A DNA stretch of 64,000 nt from Albugo candida (GCA_905220665.1 CAJNAR010000188.1:1-64000), one strand, 5' to 3'; shown: positions 45,491 through 57,921, numbered from the stretch's first letter. Numbers and translations are program-made. Notes: generated by a model from the sequence alone, not told the origin.

Positions 45491-47273
45491 CTGTATGTTG
45501 ATCATCCGGACTTTAGGTTGAAGTCTAGAGATAAAATTCAGTCTTACGTCTCAGGTTGATTAGTACACATGCGAGAAAGGGACTCGGCGATGCGTAATAT
45601 TTGTCTAGCTCCTTGCTTGACTTGATACCGCTATTCTAAGCTCGAAAAAATTGTATTCGATCTAGAAGCGGTAGTGCTGCAAGAGGTCACCACGTTCTTG
45701 GAATATATCCGTTTGTTTCGTGCGCCTTATCAAGGTAAGCTAGCTAGCTGAAGCCTCGCTGATATAGCATAATTAATCACTTTGCTTGTGTCGACTTCGC
45801 TAGCTGGATTTGGATTTGCAGTCCTGAACTGACGCAGGTCCATTTGTTTGTTGTACCGAATCGCTTCTCTCTCATGTGTTTTTAACATTTCAATTGCACT
45901 TACATATCCCCAACATTTAATGCTAGTTGCTTAAATAGGTCAAATCACCTATATTGTCGGCCTAGAGGTTCTTAGAGCATGTTGACATCAACATTACCAA
46001 TCCGATTCAGCTGAGGTGGGATATACCTTCGTCTGAGTTGAGATTTGCTGAAGAGCGAAGGACTGTTTACCATAGCCATGATTTGTGATGTTCAACACAG
46101 ATCATTCTAATTACTTCCATTGAGAATTTCGCATTCATGATTTTCGACCTCATGCCATTGAACACTAATCAAGGGTCGAAGTGGTTACCAGATATCCAAG
46201 AACTCAGATTTATAGGATTAGTGTGCGATACTTGATGCTTTCAAAAATCGACTGATTCACATACCGTTCGTGCTATGTTTCAGACCTACTGGTGGATGTA
46301 TTGTAGAGAAGATTCCGTTTTTCGGAAAAAATGGCTTGTTCATCATGTCAGACCCATAGCATTGATCGTTTCTTGAATTGCTGAGAATGCACTTGAGCTT
46401 GATTGAGCTATCCTGACATCCTCGGCTGTCCTTATGAAGTAAGTTGTATGTATCAAATGGATCCATCTATTCTTGATAGCGTAGGGGGGCTTCATGTCTC
46501 GAAAAAGCTTCGCCGCGTACTTATCCTACGTATCAGATATATCGGCGATTGCGTGATGGACTTGTGTCAGTTTCAAACCATTGTGTTTTATGAAATCAAC
46601 GAGAGCCTAAGAACAAGACTTTGGCACAAGAGAGCACCGCAGAATACTGAGTACGTAGATGGGATCAGCAAAGAAGATACGCTGCAATAGAATGGAGTGA
46701 AGCGCAAATCCTCATGTGTAAATCAGATTACATACATAAATGTGACTTGCGCAAAATAGGTGGACCCACGGCTACCGAAAATGAAATCACAGGAGTTGGG
46801 GCGAGGTTCTATCTAATAAGTGGAGTCAATGTCGAGTGGTCTGCATGATTCTAACGATCAACAAGTATGATATATTCGAGAGCACAATATGATGAAAACA
46901 CTGTTAACAGTTCATAGAACCATTGCTTGGGCTCAACATCATATAAACGCTATGACAAGGGCTCATTTAGGTCGCAAAATAACATGTTCGATTTAACATG
47001 CTTTACATCATCGTGTAACCGGAAGCTTCGCTTAGAGTGTTGGTATACGGTGCGAATACCAAGTCAGGTAAGATCTCGTATCCATCTTGCAAAAAAAAAG
47101 CTTTGCGCTAAAAGTGATGCAGATTCAATCTTTAAGAATGGAGACTATGATCCACGTACGTGGTGACGCTGTACGCATCATAGTTCAATAAAGCAGATAC
47201 CGTGTCTATGCTATGATTACGAAGTAGTGTATAAAGTTGCTCAAATTGTATGCGGATAAGCCAATGAGATGAC
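45491..47273. other. Unit spacer upstream of copy 3, no supported gene
   Basis: Colinear with 32,541-34,440 and 60,350-62,130. It contains AGCTAGCTGAAGCC near 45,740 and a CGTATCAGATATATC stretch at 46,530. An ORF at 46,403-46,690 is not conserved in the other units. Confidence 0.5.
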
Positions 47274-47340
47274 GGTATACGTGTCGTAAGTACAACGATA
47301 GGAATTTGATGGACCATATTGCTTCGTGAGAGTGTATACC
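47274..47340 (+). promoter_or_regulatory. Conserved upstream inverted repeat (copy 3)
   Basis: GGTATAC 47,274-47,280 and GTATACC 47,334-47,340, 42 bases before the ATG at 47,383. Kept although the surrounding bases differ from copies 1 and 2. Confidence 0.45.
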
Positions 47341-47382
47341 AGAGAGCTGTAAGACCATAGCGACGTCAATTTGCATTATACT

Positions 47383-49334
47383 ATGTGGGGCCACATTGTT
47401 CTCCCCCTCCTTGTTGGCTATCACAAACTTTTCCAAGCCAGCGCATACCTTATCAGCACAACTCTGCCGGATAAGTACAAACGAATAACTAACTGCCGTA
47501 GATGTCTTCAGCACTTGATCCCAGACGCAACATTCTCACTTGCTAAACGTGATGGTTCGTATGGGGGCACCGTCCAGAAAGATGTATTAATGCTCTACGC
47601 ACACATCCATGATGACATCCGGTTTAAATACGTTGATCGTAGCTGCTTTGATAAAAAAGAAGCATGCTTCTGGAAAAGCCTTAATTTGGAAAGAAGGCAG
47701 AAGATAAGAAACTGTTCGATATAATGAAGGAACTATCATCAAGCTTCAAAGGAAATAAAGTTGATGCTGTGCCAGAACAAGCTAGGCACACCGTCTCTAG
47801 GATGGAGCAGGGAGGAAGCGTTATTCGACTTTTTGGTGTTGATTTGTCCGCAGCCAAATCAAGAAGTGGAAGTAGCCGTGCATCTACAATAGAACGAACT
47901 CCGCAATTCGATGTGAATTACAATACAGAGAAAGGTCAGACTGGCGACGCCTCCACTTCAGCTGGAGATACCTACAATACCGTCCGTATATCTGAGCGTG
48001 GTATCGAACAACGCAAGACACGATGTTTACTTTTCGCCATGAGTTTGCCCGAACTCTTTTTTTCTGTTTGCCTCTAATGCTTGAATCCTGGTGAGAGAGA
48101 CGAGAGATATTTGGTATCATCTGAACGCAACATTAAAAACCAATGGGCGTTACGGTATACGTCAAGCGAAACACCCGAGAAAACAATGCAGAAATGTGGA
48201 AGCTTATGTGGAGGTATTGCATGGGGATCTTTAGATAATTGTCTTGCGGCGAAACTTGAATATATCATTGCTTCATCAAGTTTACAACCCCTCCCCGATG
48301 AGTATCCGGTAGTGGTGGTGGATCACCCGAAATTTTACATGCAAGATTGCTTAAAATGTGTTCGTTCCATCATGAGTCCAATCAGTGAGCACACTGAAGA
48401 TGATGATATGCGTTCGACCTTTGTAGCATCTCCAGAAGTCCGTGGATTCGAAAATACCTTGTTTGGGTGTCGAAAGTTCAACCATTGCTCAGACATAGAA
48501 GTCGAAACATTTCCGCTGAAGAGAAGTCTCTATGACTTTCAAATGTTAAAGCCACTGATTCCTGAAAGCAAAGGTTCTTCTTCCAGAAAGTCGACAACGC
48601 CTTATTTTTGCATGCATGTGACGACACGTATCAAGTGGAGTCTCTCTCGCTGTCAAGATTGTATAAAGAAGGTCATTTCCGACGACAAAGAGAAAATGCA
48701 GTTCCAGGAAACGTCGACAAAAAGCATTTTCGTGTTTCCTACCGGATTGCTAAATGTGGAGGAAATAGCAATCCAATGTAATGAAAGTTGTGGGTGGGTA
48801 GGAGGTCTTTCCAAATCTGTATGTGACTTTTTGCGAGGAATAGAGCTGCCTAAAGTATCTTCTTCAGAAGATCAAGAACAACCGGTAGAACAGAATTTCG
48901 TCGATGTGATCCGCGAACTCCTTACCCGCCCTCCCAGAGATTCTCTTTGGTATCTGCAGTTCAAAGAAGCTGATGGAGATATGATTAAAGCATTCAAAGA
49001 GTTGGCCTTTTGTATTGCCACCGTGAGTAATGCGTATGTGGTGTCAGTTAAGTCATTGTACCTCATCATCAGTCCTTTCGACTTCGAACATGTGGACACC
49101 ATCTGCAACATACCTGATATAATCCGAATCACCAACCACCGTCACGTGAAGTCGGATACCTTCTCGCAGCCATTAGAATTCCAATCTATCACGTCATTAT
49201 TGGACTTTTCGTATGCAAATGTACCGAAAAGTCTTAAAACGGGACGGCTGGCGGAAGCGAACCGTGAAGTGTCTATGTCTACCTCAACGTATGGACAGAC
49301 CTCGGGTGGGAAGAGACGATTTGAAGGTAATTGA
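47383..49334 (+). pseudogene. Cysteine-module protein, copy 3 (frameshift plus nonsense)
   Basis: ATG 47,383 opens with MWGHIVLPLLVGYHKLFQAS, a leader like copy 1, then module 1 (NCRRCLQHLIP). The frame breaks near 47,695 and continues in another frame (IRLFGVDL, GDASTS). TAA at 48,075-48,077 replaces the CAA of the C-L-Q-C motif of module 2, a C-to-T change. From 48,078 the same frame is open to TGA at 49,334. It retains CGSLCGGIAWG, DCLKC, CQDC, CNESCGWVGG and the conserved C-terminal domain (LAFCIATVSNAYVVSV, TICNIPDIIRIT), plus a tail with KRRFEGN. The Myc-like NLS is lost (STIERTPQ). The rest is clean, so inactivation may be fairly recent. Confidence 0.88.
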
Positions 49335-50190
49335 GTTGCAAGGCAGCATAAAATACAATTGCATTCATCGATCTAGTGTTTTGCCATGTGTCACTATTTC
49401 AAGTCAAACAACCACTATCTGCACCTATTTGATGATAACAAAAAGCATCAGGGATCCGTAGACAGCTCTTGATACCCATCGAATGCTTGCTATATGTCGC
49501 TTTACGACACTCATAACTGTGAGAGTTTTGACTCTTCATAATTCGCCAGCAATCCCTATTTCATAATACATTCTCACTCAAGGCGCTTGATACCAGCATT
49601 GTATTACAGATATAGTCGCATAAAATCATCGTCGTCGATGAAACACTAGTGACTGCCGAATTCTCTAGCCTGCTAGCGGTAAAGGTGTCACGTCTAGTGA
49701 TGTCCCTTACCCAACTAGGTCGAGTCATGGAAAGCATATTGACTCAGGAATTAGTGAATGCATCGAACCGAGACAATAGCCGTCGGAGTTTATTGGAAGC
49801 AAAAGACACCTGACCGTCTATCACAAGAGTATGTTACCGACAAGAAAATCAAAGGCTTGATCTGAGGATATCGAGATTTATCAAGAGATAGGCACACAAA
49901 ACAGAACAAGGAGAATATGAGGATTCTTAGATTCTTATCCAGCTTTAGAACTTGGAAGCGCTATTCACAATACAGAAAATTTATCGCTCTAACACTGCAT
50001 ACTGGATGAAATGCAGAGTCAGTCAGTCGACCACGAGCACTTCTAAAGCCAAATCATTCTCGAACAAATGTAAGATTTTTATGGCAAGAAAGAAATCATT
50101 TCTTTGAAAAAAGCCGTCCTGAAATCGTCGTAACTTTCACTTCACCAAGAGAAACTGTATTGCGTTGCTGGAATTTGTGCTTTCTACATT
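49335..50190. other. 3' flank of copy 3, no supported gene
   Basis: Matches the flank of copy 2 (36,484-37,300) directly and 28,870-29,630 in reverse. Confidence 0.6.
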
Positions 50191-50191
50191 T

Positions 50192-50446
50192 TTACCGGCT
50201 CAGCCTGCCTTCTGTACTCTGAAAAGCTTTTCTATTTCGGATTGCTTTCACACGTAAGTATATCAGCGGTTTGTAGACGTCCACGCGTATTGAGTTTATA
50301 TAGTCGTCCCCAACCGCATCTTCTGGCAGAGAATTCCTGAAAGGGAGCTTTCTCAATCTTCTACACGATCTCATGTATGAAGATACAATCAAGTTGCACA
50401 AAGTAAGGCAATCGAAGGATGCTTTCGGTTGGATTCTGAAGTGCGT
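50192..50446 (-). pseudogene. Small conserved ORF, copy B (unknown)
   Basis: Minus-strand frame with KASFDCLTLCNLIVSSYMRS, then PEDAVGDDYINSIRVDVYK, related to the ORF at 28,559 (AGDAVGEDCINSIRLDM). It has no ATG at its beginning. Probably an exon relic. Confidence 0.35.
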
Positions 50447-50469
50447 CAAAGTTGAAAAATATTGAGCAG

Positions 50470-51060
50470 TGAAAACAACAATTATGAGAAGAATAGGATG
50501 ACAAGGGATACGCGCAATGCATCCCTACATTTTCAGCAAGTCTTTTTGACCAAATGGAAAGATCCCGAACAAAAAGTAGAAATTGAAGCTAGGCTAGTTG
50601 CAGTCCAATATCGAAAAAACTATATTATAAACAATAGCATAATGATTCATAAACTTGCGAGTATGACTCTGATTCAAGCTTACTTGCGGAGTATATGATA
50701 TCTCGGTATGATGATGGCAAAGCATCTTACAAAGTATTTGAAAGAAGATTTTGTCTCACCCCATGAAGAGAACGGAAAGCAAAATCACTTCTGCAGGCAT
50801 AATCGTCCATTGCGAGCAGATCAGACGAATCAATGCATATGAGAAGTGCTATTTATTACATTTATGCACATGGAACACTCGTATCATGTTGATACTAATG
50901 TACGAAATATGGCAAACAAACATGACCGAGAGATGCATCTTCTCATTCGCACATCTATCTTGCGAGACTTTTTTCGACGAAAAGAGCAATTACGACCGAA
51001 GTGTTCTTGCGTCTAGGCCTATCCCCGCCCTGGTAAGCTTGTTGTCATGATCACTTTACA
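50470..51060 (+). pseudogene. Possible broken ORF, unique
   Basis: One frame is interrupted by only a few stops and reads FQQVFLTKWKDPEQKVEIEA, then MMMAKHLTKYLKEDFVS and TSILRDFFRRKEQ. It could be a decayed helical gene. There is no second copy in the window to test coding conservation. Confidence 0.2.
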
Positions 51061-53280
51061 GAGAGATCTGAATCTCTCAATAAGTATGCTTATGATGTTT
51101 TCTGTACCAGCGGATACAATTAGAAAAGTATTTTTGGATGAAATATAAAATCAAAGGTTTCAGACGAATACTTCTATTCTAAAGACTGCCCTGTAGGAAC
51201 TCAATTTTGTGCTTCCGTAATTATAATACATCATAGAGAGAAGCAACCCTTCCGAATGAATAGATAAACGTATCTATGTTTTTTGCTGCGCTAGATACCT
51301 CCTAGCGACTTGCCACATTTTTAAGGAATTGGAATTGCACTGCTCGACTTGCTCGTTACTTTTTTCTTTATTTGACGTAGTTGCTCAGGACTGTATTTCA
51401 GCGCAAATGCGACAGGCAGGGAAGCTTAATGTTTGCTGTATAGGTCCCAATCCAACTTTCATTGACTCACGAGGGGATATCTTGAATTAATTGGCACAAG
51501 GTGAATCTTGCTCACTTTCGAAATGCCTAAAGCTTTTACATTTGCATAAATCAAACATACATATTCGACGACCTAGCTTAGAGATGTGTGTTTGCATCAG
51601 AAAACGACTCCATCTACTGCAAATTGCTTGGAGGAGGTTAAAGAAATTTTTAGGTCGAGATAGCGTAACCTTGGTTTCCTATGTTCAAGCGTCTTCTACC
51701 ACCCCCAAAAATTCACAGATTGGTTCTGGTTCGGAGAGATCTGATACTCAATCAAATTCGTCCCCGCTTTCAGTTACTGTTTCCTAAAATCAGAAAATTC
51801 ACAAGCAAACAAAGGTTCCCTTCTAGGTGAGGTAGGCTCGAGTTTGACCACTTTTTATCCTCCTATTCCAATGCGTGGGCTACCATATTACAGTTGACAC
51901 ACATTGAGACGGTATATTTCCGGCAACTTTGCGGCTAGATTGCCGGGTGTGAAGCATATTTACATGTAAGACGGGACTTTATGGATTTGTACACACAACA
52001 ATGTGGAGCTTTCTTTCTTGTTTCAAAAAGGATTGAGCTATAGACTTGATCTTATGCATTACTTTATGGTTACGGGTCAGAATTGAACAACTTGTTTGAG
52101 ATCTGTTCTTTTAGCTCAAAAAGCTGTGGGAAGCACCGCCTATAGACATCTTGAAGATCCACTCGTCGCTCGGTGAGAAGCTGGAAAGTCTTCTGCTCTC
52201 TTTGATGTACTTCCCGATCTTAAAACCATAACATCTTGTGCCAGTTTATTTAATTGTTTCCATGTATTCCACATTCCCATTAAGGAGAGAATTACAGGGG
52301 GCTTGCATAATATGATATCATGGACTGAATAGAATATAAAGATGTGCTAGACTGCGATCGAAATTCAGTTTCCCATCAGGCGATACCACATGGTCTTCTT
52401 TATTACTCCTGGCTTGTTTCGATAGTAGTGTGTCGTAGCGTCCATAACTCAATTTGAATAGAGGCTTGATCACCAGGCACCTCTCGGTTTTGCCACCAAT
52501 AACGATGCGTCCCTTGTGCAAGAGGGTTTTCCTGTTATAGTAAGCAACACTTCACATCTCTTATCCTATTAAGGCACCCTTTCTTCCCTGTTGCCCCGAA
52601 GAGAACAGTTTTCTTCTTCTCTTGCTTCCTTATTATGAAAAAAAACATTGGGTAGATTTGAACGTGATATTTTGTGTCATCTTGCACACCGTTGGCATAG
52701 CGATTTTCACATATTTTTGTTCCCCTATATTGACAGCTTAAGATGACGTACACGAGAGGGGTATCCTAAGTGATTCCTAAGTATTTCGTATATCTCAAAT
52801 GCAACTTTAGCATGCAGGACAAATCGATTTGAACTCACTCTTGACAGGTAATAATGATTCAACAATCGATTAGACCTGTGCTGATTCGACACGTGGTGTG
52901 GGCTCATGTTTAGTAGTTACTTATGAGGACTGCTACAGCAATTCCGATGTTCATGTAGTAAGATGAATCAAATTGCTGTTTTCATGTCAGGATGGTTCGA
53001 ATACGCATTTCCTTCTTGACATGTTACGGAGGGTATGTACCCGCTAGCTTAGATGAATGTTAAAGAATGCTTTACAATTGACAGCAACGACTTCTAGCCA
53101 GACCTATTTGACACATGTTGTGGCGTCCTTGAAATAAAACCTCTACACAGCTCTGCTTGCAAAGAGGCTGGAGCTAAAGCAAATTTTTTGAACGTTGAAT
53201 GAAGTCAGTATGTTTTCTGGGAACACTCGGTAGACGCTGATTATATTTGTGACATTGAAGAAGACTTCATTTATTAGAGT
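51061..53280. other. Unique sequence, no supported gene
   Basis: No match to the repeated units. The ORF at 51,491-51,787 lacks an ATG start and has a Ser/Thr-rich end. The minus-strand ORFs at 52,318-52,907 show no motif. Confidence 0.45.
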
Positions 53281-53296
53281 AATGCGTGCCGCCTTT

Positions 53297-53936
53297 CTAT
53301 TCATGGATAAGCACGACTATGCAAGTACTTTGGTTTGGAACTGATGAGTAAATTATACAATCTATGTGCAATACACTTTCACTTATTACCTTTTTTGAGC
53401 ACCAACATCTCGAGGAACATCTCTGCGTCAACTTCGTCAAATCAACATCTTCATCGCTGGCAATAGGTAAATATGAGACTTCCGTCATGCTCAAAAGATC
53501 AAGGAAGATAGTACAATCTTGAAGTTGTACTCTTTTCACTACATCGAAGCATTTTATTTCTGAGAAAAATTGATGCAACATATAATCGCCTTTTTTTGCA
53601 TAAAACCCTTTGATTGGAAACAAAGTCGATACTCAAATACTTTCTCGATATAGGATACATACAGAGCTCGATTGATAGATTCTCATATTGCAGAGAAGCT
53701 AGTAGAATAGGCTATCATCCAAACATTGGATCGAAAAACGATATCTTCATTCCCCATTGGGATCCACATTGTAAGCAGTTGATAGATGTTGCTCCTTGCG
53801 TAAAATGGTTTTCATTGGGGGTAACGTATACGGAAAGAAAGCGGGCTCCAAGGCTCTTGCTGCCAAAACATGAAGCTTCTTGAATCAATTCATCGTAGTA
53901 TTTTGACGTCAGAGCATCTCGACGAGATTTCATCAA
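53297..53936 (-). pseudogene. Family-3 relic, copy 2 (unknown gene)
   Basis: Two minus-strand ORFs in different frames: 53,936-53,715 (SKYYDELIQEASCFGSKSLG) and 53,623-53,297 (KGFYAKKGDYMLHQFFSEIK, then LLSMTEVSYLPIASDEDVDL). They align with the more damaged copy at 29,890-30,400, which supports an ancestral gene. No recognised domain. Confidence 0.42.
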
Positions 53937-54551
53937 CCCGTATCAAAATGGTTAATGAAGCGTGGAAGACTCGATCCGATCGCTGGGTTTCAGCGTCAAT
54001 GGGTTGCACATACGCAGAATACTGGGCTCTCATAACGTCAAAGCGCTAGTGATTTTTTTCTTCACCTTTTTCATTGGCTTTAATATCTATTCCATAAAAT
54101 CCCACTGAAAACATCAACTTCCCTTCATTTAAATGTCACGAGCTGCATATCCTTTTTAAGGCATAAGCCTATCCACTATCATGCGAAGCATCAGCTGAAC
54201 GTATCCGCAATAACTTATTGGGAAGTCCGCCTGTTGCATCATGAAGATACCGTTTGTTGGAATGAAAGCGAGGCCGTTATCGCAAATCGAGATTTTCCGA
54301 GCTGTACACAGTTGTATTGGATAAGCAGACTGCTCAATTCGTAATATACATAAAGCTTACTCGTACCGCTTGGCCGGATGAACAGCATGTTATTATTACT
54401 CAATTTCATCTTTCATTCGTCTTGTCCTCACTCATTCATAGCAGCGAGAATTCATGGATAAATTCTTTACTAGTCCACAGCTCCCAGCCTCTTCCTTTTT
54501 TAAAACAAGTAGAATCTAGGCCATTGGTTTACTCTTTAAATACTTGTAGTA

Positions 54552-54683
54552 GCAGTAGGTTTCGATAACGGGAAGCAATATAATGTTTCTGTGCTTTTGC
54601 TGACAAAGTTATTGGAAGCAGTAGTTTCTGGAAACGGGAACCAATACAATGTTTATATGCTTTTGCTGACAAGGGTATTGGTG
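54552..54683. repeat. 66-bp tandem duplication within family-2 copy 5
   Basis: Unit one starts GCAGTAGGTTTCGATAACGG at 54,552 and unit two GCAGTAGTTTCTGGAAACGG at 54,618. Both continue GAA[GC]CAATA[TC]AATGTTT and end GACAA..TATTGG. The length is 22 codons, so the duplication preserved the frame. The units have since diverged. Confidence 0.85.
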
Positions 54684-54741
54684 GAAAAGGCTTTCTCATA
54701 ATTTGGAACAGCATCACAGTCTTCCTCGCTTATACGTACTT

Positions 54742-54745
54742 GCTA
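54742..54745. repeat. Copia target-site duplication, left (GCTA)
   Basis: GCTA precedes the left LTR and is repeated at 59,665-59,668. The unoccupied paralogue at 31,287-31,290 has GCTA once, followed by GGAC, as after the right LTR. Confidence 0.7.
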
Positions 54746-54935
54746 TGTCGTAAGTACCGCACGGAATGGGAAGTTGCTTCACTGAAAGGTGGAAAAATAG
54801 AAATAAGTATATCATTCATGAATGTTAGTTTCTCTTTCTACGGCATTCCTTAATTACGAAACCACTATTTAGATCATCGGATCGTTTTACCATAACGTGC
54901 GACGGATGGCAATGTGGAGTCGTTATTTTTCAGCA
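54746..54935 (-). repeat. Copia LTR, left (3' LTR in element orientation)
   Basis: 190 bases, TGTCGTAAG...CAGCA on the plus strand, with the TG...CA ends expected of LTRs. It aligns with 59,439-59,664 over its length (GGAATGGGAAGTTGCTTCAC, TTTCTCTTTCTACGGC, GGATGGCAATGTGGAGTCGT). Immediately inside is a purine-rich stretch on the minus strand (GAGGAACAAG), the likely polypurine tract. Confidence 0.88.
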
Positions 54936-54962
54936 CTTGTTCCTCACGGCGCCGTGGGTTTG

Positions 54963-55463
54963 TTACCTAAACACGTCCTGATACTTGCTACTTGCGCGCA
55001 TCAGCGAAGATAGTCTTATCAATTGCTGTAGTCGAACAGCGCTAAATGCCTTCGTAAGCATGTCAGCTACCATCTCTTCTGTGTGCACATAAGATGGCTT
55101 TACAATGCCCCGTTTAGCACAATCTTTGATGAACTGGAGTTTAATGTCGATATGCTTGGCTCGCGTCAAACTTTCTTCCTTTTGCATCTGTCGGATAGCT
55201 GCTTGAATTTCTATCTCCAACTGCTGAGGTAATTCCACTTTTATCTCCAGTTCAACAATTAGCTCGCGCAATCCCAGGAGCTGTTGAACGGCATGTGGAG
55301 CCAACGTGAACTCCGCTTCCATAGTCGATAGCGATACTGATGCTTGTTTCCGGCACATCCAGCCCACTATCATGTCACCCACACGAAAGATGGGTCCACT
55401 TAATGACTTGCGGCTAATCTTGTCTCCTGTAACGTCCGCATCTCTTGCGCTTGAAAGCTGCAT
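54963..55463 (-). pseudogene. Copia RNase H domain
   Basis: Minus-strand ORF with GWMCRKQASVSLSTMEAEFT (the typical K-Q-x-x-V-x-x-S-x-x-E-A-E motif), then HIDIKLQFIKDCAKRG and VADMLTKAF at the end. This is the usual C-terminus of a Copia polyprotein, which would degrade the RNA of the RNA-DNA hybrid. It is out of frame with the RT piece upstream. Confidence 0.88.
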
Positions 55464-55496
55464 CGTAGTGATTTGCTGAACCTGTTTCTTTCCAAG

Positions 55497-56510
55497 CTAA
55501 AACTTGACGTTCTTGGTTCCTTTCAAATACCTGGCAATTCTTTTGCTTAATTGCCAGTCACTTACCGTACGAGCATGGGCTCGACGCGTGGCTCGGTGCA
55601 CTGCATATGCAATGTCGGGTCGTGTGCATCGAGCCAACCATAACAGTGATCCCACGATTGACTGAAAGTGTTTCAGTGATGCTGATCTGACTGGCCCATC
55701 CGCGAGCAGGATCGGGTCGGCTTCTCGCATGTCAGTATCATGATCGAGCCCTATGGGTGTCATCACGTGGTATGCATCTTGTAGGCCGAACTTTGACAGT
55801 AGCTCATCTATCATTTGTTCTTGGTCAATTTTATAACTAAATTCCGTAGAATGAATAAGACGCATCCCTACAAACTTTCCAGCAACGCCCAAGTTCTTGA
55901 TCTGGAGCGTTACCAATGGTTTAAACACATATCCATCGAAATCTTCGATGTCCCGGTCACCAGCAAGTCGTCAACATATACTCCGACGACAGTCTTTCCA
56001 TCGTGATCTCCTTTGTAGTAGAGGCATGAGTCTTTGACACATGAACGATTCCGACACGAAGTAGTTCTGAATGTAGAAGTTGCGCCCAGAGTCTTCCAGC
56101 TTGCTTTGATCATCAAGGCTGCGCTGGAGTCGAAGCACCATTTGTTTTGTGCTGACCACCACAACGCTGTAGCTCCTACTCACGCAATTTCATTCCTTTT
56201 TGAACGTATAGGTAAATTTCCAGATCCGTTTTAGTAGAGGCCTTGACATACGCATTAGGCACGTCCCCATGACGCGCCGGTACACCCCATATCTCGGATA
56301 GTGCAACGATAAACTTCCCAGTCGTCACGTCCATAACGGCGGCGAATGTTGGTGCATGGTTTTTGCCAAAGGACTTTTCATTCCCTCACCCCACCATGCG
56401 TGCTTTGTAGCGCTCGACGTTTCTGCTAGCATCTGTTTTTGACTTGAACACCCACTTTGCGTGAAGAGGGCGCATTTCATCCGTGCGCAATACCATCTCC
56501 CAAGGTTCAT
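55497..56510 (-). pseudogene. Copia reverse transcriptase domain, frameshifted
   Basis: From 56,510 downward the early RT region reads EPWEMVLRTDEMRP in one frame with TFAAVMDVTTGKFI in another. The catalytic motif YVDDLLVTG lies at about 55,965, followed by the 55,928-55,497 ORF (GKFVGMRLIHSTEFSYKIDQ, then SIVGSLLWLARCTRPDIAYA). Frames change at least three times. Confidence 0.88.
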
Positions 56511-56899
56511 TGGCCTTTAGATAATCTATCTTCGACTCAGCAGCGCGTTCCCACTCCACAAACTAGTTCCTATTCATGCCTTCTCTCCAATTCTTCGGAT
56601 CCGCACGATAAACAGCACCTATAATCTCGCGTGGCGGGATCTATCTTCCATTATATCTCGTCCTCATGTCATTGCTGGCTGATTGACTGAAGCTTTGTTC
56701 AGATTACTTCTTCTTCTGCAACGCTTGTCGCGCTTCTTGAAGTCTCTCGTTACCACTCGCAGCTTCTCCCGATGTGCAGCATCGCTGGTTGTTTCTGTCC
56801 GTATGTTACATAGATCGTCCATCTCATATGCTGATTCGACGCTCATGTCAATGGGATCAGCGGTCTACTAGTTGTTAGCTTCTTCAGCCTTGTTTTCAT
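56511..56899 (-). pseudogene. Copia integrase-RT linker region
   Basis: Variable linker between integrase and RT, with several stops. It shows only charged low-complexity pieces (KRDKRCRRRSNLNK). Confidence 0.5.
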
Positions 56900-57523
56900 T
56901 TATTTGACGAACAAGTTGCGCGTTTGCATCCTCGCTGAGGGTCTTAATATTTCTGACATGTTACGTTGTTCGCACCACGCGATCCTTGGTAAACAGCATT
57001 TTGTACCCTTTTGTTTCGTCGCTCTTGCCAATATTAAGTCTTTTCTCTCCACGCCGATCGAGGGTCTTTTGTTTCGGGTTCCGAATTGCGGTGCACGGGG
57101 AGCCAAAAATAACAATATCTATCAGATTTGGGCTGAGACCCGTCAGACCTTATATCGTCGAAGCATGATTCTCATCTCCTCGCGTCCGGTTGCGGTCGAG
57201 AATGTAGGGCGCATAATCTGCAGCGTCACCCCAAAACCAAATGGCAGCCTCGATCCAAAAATCATGGAGCGCAACATGTTCATTTCTGTTTGATGCAGAC
57301 GCTCCGCCTTCCCGTTCGACGCTTGATTCCCCGCTGACGTCGCACTCCAGATTTTCACAAAACGGGCGACGACCCTGTACTCGCCTTTACCATCGGTGCG
57401 TAGGCAGTGCATCCTACAGTTTAAGTGCTTCTCAAAGTATACGAGAAAGTTCTCGAATGACTTGGTCGCCTTGTCCTTCGTTTTTGCCAGAAACACACGG
57501 CAGTAGTTGCTATTGTGATCCAC
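56900..57523 (-). pseudogene. Copia integrase core and C-terminal region
   Basis: The ORF 57,523-57,143 reads VDHNSNYCRVFLAKTKDKAT, then LRTDGKGEYR and QASNGKAERLHQTEMNMLRS: the Asp, Asp and Glu of the DDE triad in their usual contexts. The following region (to 56,900) in changing frames shows FGSPC-like, GKSDETKGY-like and NMSEILRPS sequence typical of the post-core domain. The enzyme would insert the cDNA. Broken by frameshift near 57,120. Confidence 0.85.
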
Positions 57524-57683
57524 GAAATTAATAAGGTACCTGTTTCCGCACCTGTCGATTGGAGTGATTGGACCCTTGATATCACTACAGATAACGCTAC
57601 GTACTCGGTCGAAAAGAAAAGTTCATTGCAGTGTCTTTGGTCGACTCTTTATTGCACGTCTGATTTCCCTTCGCGCATGTTAT

Positions 57684-57921
57684 TCACGCTGGCCTTTCTT
57701 TATTCGTCATAATTATTGCCCCTCTTGGGGTCGTTCGCCATCCTCTCAATGGTGTCATAAGCCAGATGTGCAAATCGCAAGTGAAAATCCAGTAGACTTC
57801 CCGCTTGTGCATCGGGGATTGTTGAATTGACAGCTTCAGCGAGAGCTGCAAATATGCAGTCTTCCGCTTTCCTGGCACCAAGTCCAACTACATCCTCGGT
57901 CACAACAACACGTACCAACAA
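57684..57921 (-). pseudogene. Copia GAG-pre-integrase domain
   Basis: Minus-strand frame with SLLDFHLRFAHLAYDTIERM, then ANDPKRGNN, matching the H-x-R-x-x-H pattern of the zinc-binding region before the integrase core. Confidence 0.75.

Larger units (their letters stand above)
54420..54745 (+). pseudogene. Family-2 relic, copy 5, left half (split by the Copia element)
   Basis: Carries the start region (ENSWINSLLVHSSQPLPF) and a NGKQYNVSVLLLTK-like stretch, then stops at the Copia insertion. The right half resumes at 59,665. Not functional. Confidence 0.55.

Noticed and set aside
51491..51787. 98-codon ORF with Ser/Thr-rich end
   Set aside because: Opens with TTG, has no ATG near the start, no motif and no second copy.
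52980..53060. T-loop-like GGTTCGAATAC, suggesting a tRNA gene
   Set aside because: No matching acceptor or anticodon arm could be built around it.
53614..53883. 89-codon plus-strand ORF
   Set aside because: Overlaps family-3 minus-strand coding relics and has no counterpart at 29.9-30.4 kb in the plus direction.
57241..57531. Plus-strand ORFs across 55.8-59.3 kb
   Set aside because: Antisense of the Copia element; the minus strand carries recognisable pol motifs.
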